A stretch of DNA of 5,441 nucleotides from Nocardioidaceae bacterium UBA4001 (GCA_002384855.1 DGBP01000057.1:1-5441), one strand, 5' to 3'. Shown: positions 1 through 4,916, counted from the first letter of the stretch. Notes: generated by a model from the letters alone, not told the origin. Numbers and translations: made by a program.

Positions 1-1
1 C

Positions 2-799
2 CGCTTCCCGCGGACCACGAGCTGGGTCGCGGGGCGTCTGGATCCGGCTCTGCCCACGGGACTGTCGCTGACCGCGGCGACGGCGACGGCCGTGGCCGCG
101 GCCTGGATCTTTCTCGGTCTCACCCAAGATGTGCTGGCACATGAAGAGGTTGCCCTGCTCGACCCGGTCGTCCATGGCTGGGTGATGACACATCGCACCG
201 GAGTGCTGAACCACTTCTTCAGCACAGTCACCTGGCTGGGCGCGGACGCTGTCACCGTGCCGCTCCTCGTAGTGACGGGGGTTGTGGTTGCCCGTCTTCG
301 CGGGAGCTGGCGACCGGTCGTCGACGTGGTCACCGTGTACGCAACGGCCGTGATACTCCACGCCGTGGTCGCGCAGCTCGTCCACCGTCCTCGTCCCCCT
401 GAGGTGGACTGGCTTTCCGGTGCGAGCGGATGGGCCTTCCCCTCAGGTCACACCACTCAGGCCCTCGCTGCCTTTGCTGTGGTTGCGCTCCTCGTGGGTT
501 CACAGGCGGCCCGCCGTACCCGCGCGGTGGTGTACTCAGTCGCCGTCGTCGGCGTCGTCCTGGTGGGCTCGAGCCGGGTCTACCTGGGGATGCACTGGAT
601 GACTGACGTACTGGCTGCCGTCGCCATGACAACGGTTGTTGTTGCGCTCCGCACCGTCATCTACGCAGTGTTCGCTGGAGTGCAGGACGGCCCGCGACGG
701 CCGAGACCCGGTGATGCCCCTACCCGATCCGGTGTCGACGCACACGCAGCCACGACGACCATGAAAGGAGAACACAGTGAGCATGCATCCGTCGCCTGA
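2..799 (+). CDS. PAP2-family membrane phosphatase (5' partial)
   Basis: Integral membrane phosphatase of the PAP2 (phosphatidic acid phosphatase type 2) superfamily; such enzymes remove phosphate from lipid or isoprenoid phosphates at the membrane. The frame is open from base 2, and the residues before the first available start (GTG at 92) read like family sequence (RFPRTTSWVAGRLDP), so the true start is upstream. Numbering from GTG 92, several hydrophobic segments are visible. Motif 2 is PSGH at 117-120. Motif 3 is intact: SR at 161-162, H168 and D172. Motif 1 (KX6RP) is incomplete: R101-P102 are present but the lysine position is Ala94. The last 40 or so residues are a polar tail. The gene lies directly upstream of a two-component pair, suggesting an envelope role. 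The family call is firm; the substrate is unknown, and the missing lysine makes activity uncertain. Confidence 0.9.
   Translation, partial: RFPRTTSWVAGRLDPALPTGLSLTAATATAVAAAWIFLGLTQDVLAHEEVALLDPVVHGWVMTHRTGVLNHFFSTVTWLGADAVTVPLLVVTGVVVARLRGSWRPVVDVVTVYATAVILHAVVAQLVHRPRPPEVDWLSGASGWAFPSGHTTQALAAFAVVALLVGSQAARRTRAVVYSVAVVGVVLVGSSRVYLGMHWMTDVLAAVAMTTVVVALRTVIYAVFAGVQDGPRRPRPGDAPTRSGVDAHAATTTMKGEHSEHASVA
764..779 (+). promoter_or_regulatory. Strong Shine-Dalgarno with alternative GTG start for the response regulator
   Basis: AAAGGAG at 764-770 is followed after six bases by GTG at 777, in frame with the response regulator. Used as a start, it would overlap the phosphatase gene by 23 bases and add 31 residues (MSMHPSPDVGRL...) before the receiver domain. 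It is the best ribosome binding site in this block. However, the added residues match nothing in the receiver family, and a start at 870 gives normal family length. Either or both starts may be used. Confidence 0.5.
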
Positions 800-800
800 T

Positions 801-830
801 GTCGGTCGCCTGGCCCGTGCCACGACCGAC
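801..830 (+). terminator. Hairpin just after the PAP2 stop codon (terminator, attenuator or operator)
   Basis: GTCGGTCG (801-808) and CGACCGAC (823-830) form a perfect 8-bp inverted repeat. Inside it TGGC (811-814) pairs with GCCA (819-822) around a CCGT loop, with a two-base bulge (809-810). The structure begins two bases after the phosphatase stop codon and has no T-tract, so it may act as a factor-assisted terminator or attenuator. It could also be a dimeric protein's operator, since it lies just upstream of the candidate promoter at 858. If translation started at 777 it would lie inside coding sequence. Confidence 0.45.
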
Positions 831-857
831 CGGGACGATGCTGAGCCGGCACCCGTC

Positions 858-870
858 TACGCTGGGTTCA
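858..870 (+). promoter_or_regulatory. Candidate leaderless promoter -10 for the response regulator
   Basis: TACGCT at 858-863 fits the actinobacterial -10 consensus TANNNT. Its end is six bases before the ATG at 870, the spacing expected when transcription starts at the A of the start codon. There is no Shine-Dalgarno before 870, which suits leaderless translation. The -35 position (ACGATG at 835-840 with a 17-base spacer) matches the consensus poorly, so the call is tentative. Confidence 0.45.
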
Positions 871-1544
871 TGCATGTGGTGGTCGTCGACGACGAGGCCC
901 GCATGGTCGATCTCATCGGCCGCTACCTGGGCGAGTTCGACGTCACGACCACCGGGTGCTACGACGGCCCGACCGGGCTCGAGGCGGCCCGCCGGCCCGA
1001 CGTCGATGCCGTCGTGCTCGACCTGATGCTTCCCGGCATGGACGGGCTCGAGGTCTGCAAGCAACTGCGCAAGGAGGGGAACGACGTGCCCGTCCTCATG
1101 CTGACCGCCCGCGGAGCCGCGCCCGAACGGGTCACCGGGCTCGAGGCGGGCGCGGACGACTACCTGGTGAAGCCGTTCGCCCTGGAAGAGCTTCATGCCC
1201 GGCTGAAGGCCATCCGTAGACGACGAGAGCCCGACCACGGTCACCGCCTGGTCGTCGGCGACGTGGTGCTGGACCCGTTGGAGCAACGTGTGTGGATCGC
1301 TGACGAAGAGGTCACCCTGCCGCGTCGCGAGTTCGCCATGCTCACCTCGTTGATGGAGAACCCCGGTCGCGTGGTCAGCAGAGCAAGACTGTACGACGAC
1401 GTGTGGGACGACGAGGTCGACATACGCAGCAACGCCCTCGACGTGCACATGTCGCGACTGAGGGCCCGACTCCAGGACTCCGAACAGGTCACGATCACGA
1501 CGATGAGGGGAGTGGGCTACCGGTTGGAGCAGATCCGTCGATGA
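870..1544 (+). CDS. OmpR/PhoB-family response regulator
   Basis: DNA-binding response regulator of 224 residues, presumably phosphorylated by the kinase encoded next. The N-terminal receiver domain (about 1-115) shows the acidic pair D7-D8, phospho-acceptor D51 in LDLMLPGMDG, switch T79 and conserved K101 in VKPF. The C-terminal winged helix-turn-helix (about 125-222) shows the usual LPRREFAMLTSL, VVSRARLYDDVW, VHMSRLRARL and RGVGYRL blocks. ATG 870 was chosen because it gives normal family length and begins right at the first receiver strand, with a leaderless-type -10 ahead. The alternative is GTG 777, which has a strong ribosome binding site and adds 31 residues. The stop overlaps the kinase start (ATGA), so the two are translationally coupled. 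All phosphotransfer residues are present, so a working protein is expected. The regulon cannot be read from this sequence. Confidence 0.95.
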   Translation: MHVVVVDDEARMVDLIGRYLGEFDVTTTGCYDGPTGLEAARRPDVDAVVLDLMLPGMDGLEVCKQLRKEGNDVPVLMLTARGAAPERVTGLEAGADDYLVKPFALEELHARLKAIRRRREPDHGHRLVVGDVVLDPLEQRVWIADEEVTLPRREFAMLTSLMENPGRVVSRARLYDDVWDDEVDIRSNALDVHMSRLRARLQDSEQVTITTMRGVGYRLEQIRR

Positions 1545-2899
1545 ACCTGTGGCGCCGCGTCGTCGGTGATCGTCCGATCGTGACCCGCCTGGTCCTCGCC
1601 GTGGCCGGCGCCATGACCGCGGTTCTTCTGGTAGCCGGTGCATTCGTGTTCTGGCGCTTCGAGTATGCCCTCGACCGCCAGCTCGACCAGGACCTGCGGG
1701 CATACCAGGAGATCATCCAGCGCGAGATCCGCACCGGCACCACCCCGCCCAGCGACACCTTCGGCGAGAGCTATCAGGTCTACGCCGCAGACGGGACCTT
1801 CACGGGCGGAACCGCGGACGAACGGCTCGTGGACTCGGAGACGGTCCAAAGAGCCATGGACGGACAGGAACAGCATCAAGACATCGGGCGTCTGTTCCCT
1901 CCGACCGAGGATCCCTACCGCGTGGTCGTAGCCCGGGTCCAGACGCCCACGGGCCCGCTGGTCGTTGCCTCCGCCATCAGCAGGACCAATCACGACGAGG
2001 CGCTGCGTGAGTTGCTCCTGCAGCTCGCCATCGCGGACCTGACCACGTTGGCGGCTGCCGCGTTCGTCGGCTACCGAACCGCGCGGGCCGCGCTCAACCC
2101 CGTGGAGCGATATCGTGCCGCAGCTGAACGTGCTGGCGCCCAACCGGCCCCTCATCTGCCCATCAGCGACAACCGCGATGACGAGATCACCAGACTGGTG
2201 CACACCTTCAACCGCCTCCTGCACCGGATAGGTGAGGCGGCTGAACGGGAACGGCAGTTCCTCGCCGACGCCAGTCACGAGCTGCGTTCCCCGCTGGCCC
2301 TGATGCGAGCCGAACTCGAGTGGGCGCTGTTGCGTCCGCGATCCCCGGAGGACACCAAGATGGCTCTGGAGTCCCTGCAGGGCCAGGTGGAGCGGCTCAT
2401 CGACCTGTCCGACGAGCTCCTTGACCTCGAGGAGCTGCGGGCGGACACCATCCGGGTGCGGGAGCCGATCGACGTCACCGCCCTTGTCGATGACGTGGCG
2501 GGCCGCTTCGACAAGCAGGCTGCCGAACAAGATCGGACGATCGAACGGCTGGTCTCGCCCGACCTGCAGATCTGCGGCAGCCGACGTTGGCTGGAGCTGG
2601 CGCTGAGCAACCTCGTCTCCAACGCACTTCGACACGGCGATGGCACTGTGCGCATAGCGGCGACATCCACACCGCGCGGTACGAGCCTCTCTGTCGACGA
2701 CGACGGCCCCGGCTTCCCGAGTGACTTCATCGACTCGGCCTTCCAACGGTTCACCCGCGCTGACCCCAGCCGCGCCACACCGGGGACCGGACTTGGTCTT
2801 GCGCTGGTGCAGGCCGTTGCCGAAGCACACGGCGGGTCTGCCGACATCAGCGGTGCGAAGGTCAGCGTCGTGATGCCGGAGGCGACAGTCCCACCCTGA
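1541..2899 (+). CDS. Sensor histidine kinase (HAMP, HisKA, HATPase_c)
   Basis: Membrane sensor kinase of 452 residues, partner of the preceding regulator. Transmembrane helix 1 is at about 15-38. An extracytoplasmic sensor region follows at about 41-155 and resembles no domain I can name. Transmembrane helix 2 is at about 158-178, followed by a HAMP-like linker (about 180-235). The dimerisation and phosphoacceptor H-box is FLADASHELRSPLALMRAE with His246. The ATP-binding part has an N-box (LSNLVSNALRHGDG, N357/N361), a G1 box DDGPG (387-391), an F-box-like FQRFTRADPS and a G2 box GTGLGL (415-420). All catalytic boxes look intact. ATG 1541 overlaps the regulator's stop and has GGTTGGAG 11 bases upstream. 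The gene ends tail-to-tail with a minus-strand operon. The signal is unknown; the envelope setting and the adjacent PAP2 gene suggest a membrane or cell-wall cue. Confidence 0.95.
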   Translation: MNLWRRVVGDRPIVTRLVLAVAGAMTAVLLVAGAFVFWRFEYALDRQLDQDLRAYQEIIQREIRTGTTPPSDTFGESYQVYAADGTFTGGTADERLVDSETVQRAMDGQEQHQDIGRLFPPTEDPYRVVVARVQTPTGPLVVASAISRTNHDEALRELLLQLAIADLTTLAAAAFVGYRTARAALNPVERYRAAAERAGAQPAPHLPISDNRDDEITRLVHTFNRLLHRIGEAAERERQFLADASHELRSPLALMRAELEWALLRPRSPEDTKMALESLQGQVERLIDLSDELLDLEELRADTIRVREPIDVTALVDDVAGRFDKQAAEQDRTIERLVSPDLQICGSRRWLELALSNLVSNALRHGDGTVRIAATSTPRGTSLSVDDDGPGFPSDFIDSAFQRFTRADPSRATPGTGLGLALVQAVAEAHGGSADISGAKVSVVMPEATVPP

Positions 2900-2902
2900 G
2901 AA

Positions 2903-2922
2903 CGCGCCCACGGGATGGCGCG
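2903..2922. terminator. Possible bidirectional terminator between convergent genes
   Basis: CGCGCC (2903-2908) and GGCGCG (2917-2922) form a 6-bp GC stem with an eight-base loop. It lies in the 37-base gap between the kinase stop and the opposing DUF202 stop. No T-tract follows on either strand, so it is a weak terminator by the classical rule, but it is correctly placed to serve both transcripts. Confidence 0.4.
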
Positions 2923-2936
2923 AGCGAGACGCGGCG

Positions 2937-3251
2937 TCAGGCGACAAGCAGTGCGAGGAGCTCGGTGAACCCGACGATGAGAGTCGCGATGGTCAGGGTC
3001 AAGGGCGCGCGCCCACCGCGGGACTGCGGTCGACGATTGATACCGGCGTCGTGGGCATAGCGGCCGCGGCTCTCGACAAAGACCCACAAGCCCATCGGTG
3101 CGGCCAGGATGACGCTGGCGAGCGCGACCGCTCCCAACCGCTCAAAGGTGAGTCGACTGAGGATGGCAGAGCCGGCGACCAGCGCGAGGGCCGTTCGCTG
3201 CCAGGCCAGTGCGGTGCGTTCGTTGCCGGCCCCGGGATCGGTCACGGCCAT
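2937..3251 (-). CDS. DUF202 small membrane protein (second of pair)
   Basis: A 104-residue membrane protein of the DUF202 family; the biochemical function of the family is unknown to me. The N-terminus carries the family signature, here NERTALAWQRTALAL at residues 10-24. Three hydrophobic segments follow, at about 18-33, 38-58 and 84-103, separated by a basic, polar loop (residues 61-82, SRGRYAHDAGINRRPQSRGG). The ATG overlaps the stop codon of the upstream DUF202 gene by one base (TGATG), so translation is probably coupled and the two proteins may form a hetero-oligomer. A much longer reading through the same frame exists upstream, but it would overlap nearly all of the other DUF202 gene and was not used. 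The start begins just before the signature, as expected. Confidence 0.87.
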   Translation of the reverse strand: MAVTDPGAGNERTALAWQRTALALVAGSAILSRLTFERLGAVALASVILAAPMGLWVFVESRGRYAHDAGINRRPQSRGGRAPLTLTIATLIVGFTELLALLVA

Positions 3252-3616
3252 CAGATCCCGGTGACGAAGAGCACCACAGCAGCGGCGATCACACCGACCG
3301 CCAGCATGACGTTGAAGCTCGACGCGGGCAGCGGTTCCTGCCGTCGCAGAGCCCGCTCCGCCCTGGCCCAACGGAGCCACGCAGCCGCCGCGCTCACCAG
3401 ACCCAGCGCGACCAAGAGCGCGGCCAGGCCTCGCTGCACACCCGCGGGAAACGAGAGCGGTACGGCGTCCAGCGCCACGCCGGCTGCCAACAACGCAAGG
3501 GAGGTCCTGATCCAGGCGAGAAAGGTGCGCTCGTTGGCGAAGCTGAACCGGGCGTCCGGCTCCGACCCCGACGCGTACACCCACCCGGGCCACCGCTGTC
3601 TCTCCGTCACCGGCAC
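3251..3616 (-). CDS. DUF202 (YidH-like) membrane protein
   Basis: A 121-residue membrane protein with the DUF202 signature FANERTFLAWIRTSLALLAAG (residues 26-46). It has three predicted transmembrane segments at about 32-50, 61-80 and 101-119, and a basic cytoplasmic-type stretch LRWARAERALRRQ (81-93) between the second and third. Its N-terminus contains RWPGWVYASGSEPDARFSFANER, typical of the YidH-type branch. Function is not established. The start is GTG at 3616, the first one after an in-frame stop (TAG, two codons upstream); a second GTG at 3610 is possible. The ribosome binding site is weak: an AGGTGG lies 14 bases upstream, partly in a hairpin. It is the middle gene of a three-gene minus-strand group and shares one base with the next DUF202 gene. 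Confidence 0.9.
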   Translation of the reverse strand: MPVTERQRWPGWVYASGSEPDARFSFANERTFLAWIRTSLALLAAGVALDAVPLSFPAGVQRGLAALLVALGLVSAAAAWLRWARAERALRRQEPLPASSFNVMLAVGVIAAAVVLFVTGI

Positions 3617-3626
3617 AGGCTACCGA

Positions 3627-3645
3627 CCGACCACCTGTGGGTCGG
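3627..3645 (-). promoter_or_regulatory. Hairpin between DUF2231 and DUF202 genes, over the ribosome binding region
   Basis: CCGACC (3627-3632) and GGTCGG (3640-3645) form a 6-bp stem with a seven-base loop in the 37-base gap between the two genes. On the minus-strand transcript the only Shine-Dalgarno-like stretch for the downstream GTG (AGGTGG) falls in the loop and 3' arm. The hairpin might therefore lower translation of the DUF202 pair, protect the mRNA end or cause partial termination. This is inference from position. Confidence 0.35.
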
Positions 3646-3653
3646 GTGCTGGG

Positions 3654-4160
3654 TCATCCGTCGCCATCGCCGTCTCCCTGCCCGCTGGGCGGAGTATCGG
3701 CCCAGGCCGCCTGCGCGCCACTGTGTCCGATCAGCACGACCTCGACCGTCGCGCCAAGTGCTGCCACTGCGGTCGCAGCGACGAGGATCTCGGAGACCCA
3801 GCGCCGTCCCACCCGGCGGCTGAACATGAACGCGGCGAAAGCGATGGCGAGGGCGATGACCCAGGGGAGGAGCCGTTCGCCCATCTCCGCGTGCGTCTCC
3901 ACCAGTGAGGTCTCAGGAACCCGCGCCTCGAGTGACTCGCCGCTCTCGGTCACCAACGGCAGGAGGAGGACGTTCAGCGCTGCGCCGGCGGCGACGATCC
4001 AACCGATCCTGGTGCGCATGCCAGGAATCAACGCTGCGGCCACGGCACCTATCGAGGCCAAGGGAACCAGGACCCACCGCCACCAGAATCTCTCGGTGTC
4101 ACGGGAGGAAGCGGCCGCACCATCCTCATTGGACGCTCGTGCCTGGATGCCATGAAACAT
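3654..4160 (-). CDS. DUF2231-like four-helix membrane protein
   Basis: A 168-residue membrane protein that I assign to the DUF2231-type membrane proteins from overall pattern; its role is unknown. Predicted helices are at about 28-46, 52-70, 96-113 and 122-145. Family-like features are TESGESLEARV (71-81) after helix 2, THAEMGERLLPW (89-100) before helix 3, and GHSGAQAAW (145-153) at the end of helix 4. Two things are odd. The N-terminal 25 residues are polar (RASNEDGAAASSRDTER) where the family usually has a hydrophobic start with an HPLVVH-like motif. The protein also ends in an acidic repeat, GQGDGDGDG. The ATG at 4160 has a strong ribosome binding site nine bases upstream. It is the first gene of the minus-strand group, with DUF202 genes 37 bases downstream. 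The gene is convincing; the family name is moderately sure. Confidence 0.85.
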   Translation of the reverse strand: MFHGIQARASNEDGAAASSRDTERFWWRWVLVPLASIGAVAAALIPGMRTRIGWIVAAGAALNVLLLPLVTESGESLEARVPETSLVETHAEMGERLLPWVIALAIAFAAFMFSRRVGRRWVSEILVAATAVAALGATVEVVLIGHSGAQAAWADTPPSGQGDGDGDG

Positions 4161-4169
4161 GAGCCCGTT

Positions 4170-4179
4170 CTCCCTCCCT
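4170..4179 (-). promoter_or_regulatory. Shine-Dalgarno for the DUF2231-like gene
   Basis: The minus strand reads AGGGAGGGAG here, ending nine bases before the ATG at 4160. This purine run supports that start codon over any internal one, even though the resulting N-terminus is unusual for the family. Confidence 0.6.
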
Positions 4180-4248
4180 GCCGGGGCCGGCGGCCTCAGG
4201 GTAGAGAGGAAACATGACCACAGGATGAAGGCTCGTCATGCCGGGGCC
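4179..4248. repeat. Short direct and inverted repeats in the divergent intergenic region
   Basis: TGCCGGGGCC occurs twice in the same direction, at 4179-4188 and 4239-4248. The first copy extends into an inverted repeat, GCCGG (4180-4184) and CCGGC (4187-4191). A second short direct repeat, CGTCATG, occurs at 4234-4240 and 4256-4262, 22 bases or two helical turns apart. These could be regulator sites in the divergent region or chance in GC-rich DNA. Confidence 0.3.
4198..4203 (-). promoter_or_regulatory. Candidate -10 for the minus-strand membrane-protein operon
   Basis: The minus strand reads TACCCT, a match to TANNNT. Transcription starting about seven bases on would give a 5' leader of roughly 30 bases containing the AGGGAGGGAG ribosome binding site. 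No convincing -35 was found, so this is tentative. Confidence 0.3.
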
Positions 4249-4366
4249 TTGCCGACGTCATGAGGCCGAGACCCTGGTGCACCACGGGAACCTGGACTGG
4301 TATCTGCGTGTTCTACTCAGTGTGAACGTCCTGGTCCGCGCGTTCGTGTACTCGTTCAACGGCTAG
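4238..4366 (+). CDS. Candidate 42-residue small protein upstream of the metallopeptidase
   Basis: Unrecognised small protein of 42 residues. The start MPGPCRRHEAETL is polar and the second half is hydrophobic with scattered arginines (NLDWYLRVLLSVNVLVRAF). That suggests an amphipathic or membrane-associated helix. Support for it being real: GAAGG (4227-4231) sits six bases before the ATG; an in-frame TGA at 4226-4228 makes this the only ATG start; most codons from residue 8 on end in G or C; and the TAG stop overlaps the ribosome binding site of the metallopeptidase gene, which starts 10 bases later. That spacing suggests translational coupling, and the protein could be a partner, leader or substrate of the peptidase. 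I cannot assign a family. It could also be a chance reading frame in GC-rich leader sequence. Confidence 0.45.
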   Translation: MPGPCRRHEAETLVHHGNLDWYLRVLLSVNVLVRAFVYSFNG

Positions 4367-4376
4367 GAGAGGGAGC
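4365..4376 (+). promoter_or_regulatory. Shine-Dalgarno that decides the metallopeptidase start
   Basis: AGGAG at 4365-4369, within the purine run AGGAGAGGGAG, lies seven bases before GTG 4377. It shares its first two bases with the stop codon of the small reading frame at 4238. No comparable site precedes the internal ATG at 4404, so 4377 is preferred. Confidence 0.6.
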
Positions 4377-4751
4377 GTGGTGGTCGATCCCGGGCTGGTC
4401 CCGATGACAGAGTTCGAGCGCCTGGTAGCCGAGACGCTCGACGCCTTGCCCGCGTGGATCGCGCCCATCGTCGCAGAGATCGCCGTACTGGTGGAGGACG
4501 AGGAGGATCCGTCACTGGCGGCGCCCGGTGTCCGCAGGCTCGGGGTCTTCCATGGCATTCCCCGAACCCGGAAGGGGGGTCGGGTGCCGGGTACCCTTCC
4601 CGACACGATCACCCTGTACCGGCTGCCGATCCTGCGCGCCTGCACGAACCTCACCGACGTCCCTGACCGTGTCCTGAAGGTCCTCGGACATGAGGTCGGA
4701 CACGCCATGGGGCTGTCAGAGTCTCGGCTGCGAGAGCTCGGCTGGTACTAG
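4377..4751 (+). CDS. Zincin-like metallopeptidase family protein
   Basis: A 124-residue protein matching the small zincin-like metallopeptidase family (Pfam Zincin_1 type, from memory), predicted to be a cytoplasmic zinc protein. The order of elements fits: FERLVAETLDALP (13-25), an acidic segment IAVLVEDEEDPS (35-46), LGVFHGIPRT (55-64), LPDTITLYRLPILRAC (74-89), and the zinc motif HEVGH at 105-109 followed by MGLSESRLRELGW. His105 and His109 would bind zinc and Glu106 would be catalytic. Family members I know usually read HEIAHHFG, with a histidine directly after the motif; here that residue is Ala110. There is no signal peptide. Length is normal for the family. GTG 4377 is chosen for its ribosome binding site; ATG 4404 (MTEFERL) is the alternative and matches the usual family N-terminus. 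Its substrate, and whether it has protease activity, are unknown. Confidence 0.9.
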   Translation: MVVDPGLVPMTEFERLVAETLDALPAWIAPIVAEIAVLVEDEEDPSLAAPGVRRLGVFHGIPRTRKGGRVPGTLPDTITLYRLPILRACTNLTDVPDRVLKVLGHEVGHAMGLSESRLRELGWY

Positions 4752-4774
4752 CCCGCAGCACGGAGCAGGTCAAG

Positions 4775-4800
4775 CGACCGGCGGAAGAGCTGCCGGGTCG
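4775..4800 (+). terminator. Strong hairpin downstream of the metallopeptidase gene
   Basis: CGACCGGC (4775-4782) pairs with GCCGGGTCG (4792-4800) with one bulged G. The stem can extend inward by a G-T and a G-C pair to leave an AAGAG loop. It begins 24 bases after the stop codon. No T-tract follows, as is common for terminators in high-GC actinobacteria. Confidence 0.5.
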
Positions 4801-4807
4801 TCCTGGA

Positions 4808-4839
4808 GGTCGGAAGGGCCGTAAGCCCCTGGACCGACC
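4808..4839 (+). terminator. Second hairpin in the gap before the broken PAP2 gene
   Basis: GGTCGG (4808-4813) pairs with CCGACC (4834-4839), and GGGC (4816-4819) pairs with GCCC (4825-4828) around a CGTAA loop. It follows the first hairpin by seven bases. Together they may form a tandem terminator; alternatively this one could be a leader structure for the gene downstream. I see nothing else in 4752-4916. Confidence 0.4.
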
Positions 4840-4916
4840 GCGGCCTGACCGGGTGTGATCGAAGGGTGCGGGGTGCCACGTATGACCGCGCCCCGGCGAT
4901 CCGTACCGGGGACCGA

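Noticed and set aside
720..1703. Long minus-strand frame (327 residues) antisense to the response regulator
   Set aside because: It mirrors an unmistakable receiver/winged-helix gene, has no recognisable domain and is the usual antisense shadow in GC-rich DNA.
1517..2947. Long minus-strand frame (476 residues) antisense to the histidine kinase
   Set aside because: It covers a complete kinase with all catalytic boxes on the plus strand and shows no domain of its own.
2275..3087. Minus-strand frame of 270 residues across the kinase 3' end
   Set aside because: Arg/Ser-rich shadow frame with no domain; it overlaps both the kinase and a DUF202 gene.
2937..3593. Extended 218-residue form of the second DUF202 protein
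   Set aside because: The extra N-terminus overlaps the other DUF202 gene in a different frame. The ATG at 3251 begins just before the family signature and gives normal length.
3051..3908. Plus-strand frames over the DUF202/DUF2231 operon (also 3209-3823 and 3637-4155)
   Set aside because: They are low-complexity, rich in Arg, Pro, Ser and Ala, lack domains, and oppose three genes with clear family signatures and membrane segments.
4211..4230. Possible start at ATG 4214 on the plus strand
   Set aside because: It reaches TGA after four codons; the frame at 4238 is the one with a ribosome binding site.
4313..4708. Minus-strand frame of 131 residues antisense to the metallopeptidase
   Set aside because: The plus strand carries the HExxH protein with a good ribosome binding site; this is its shadow.
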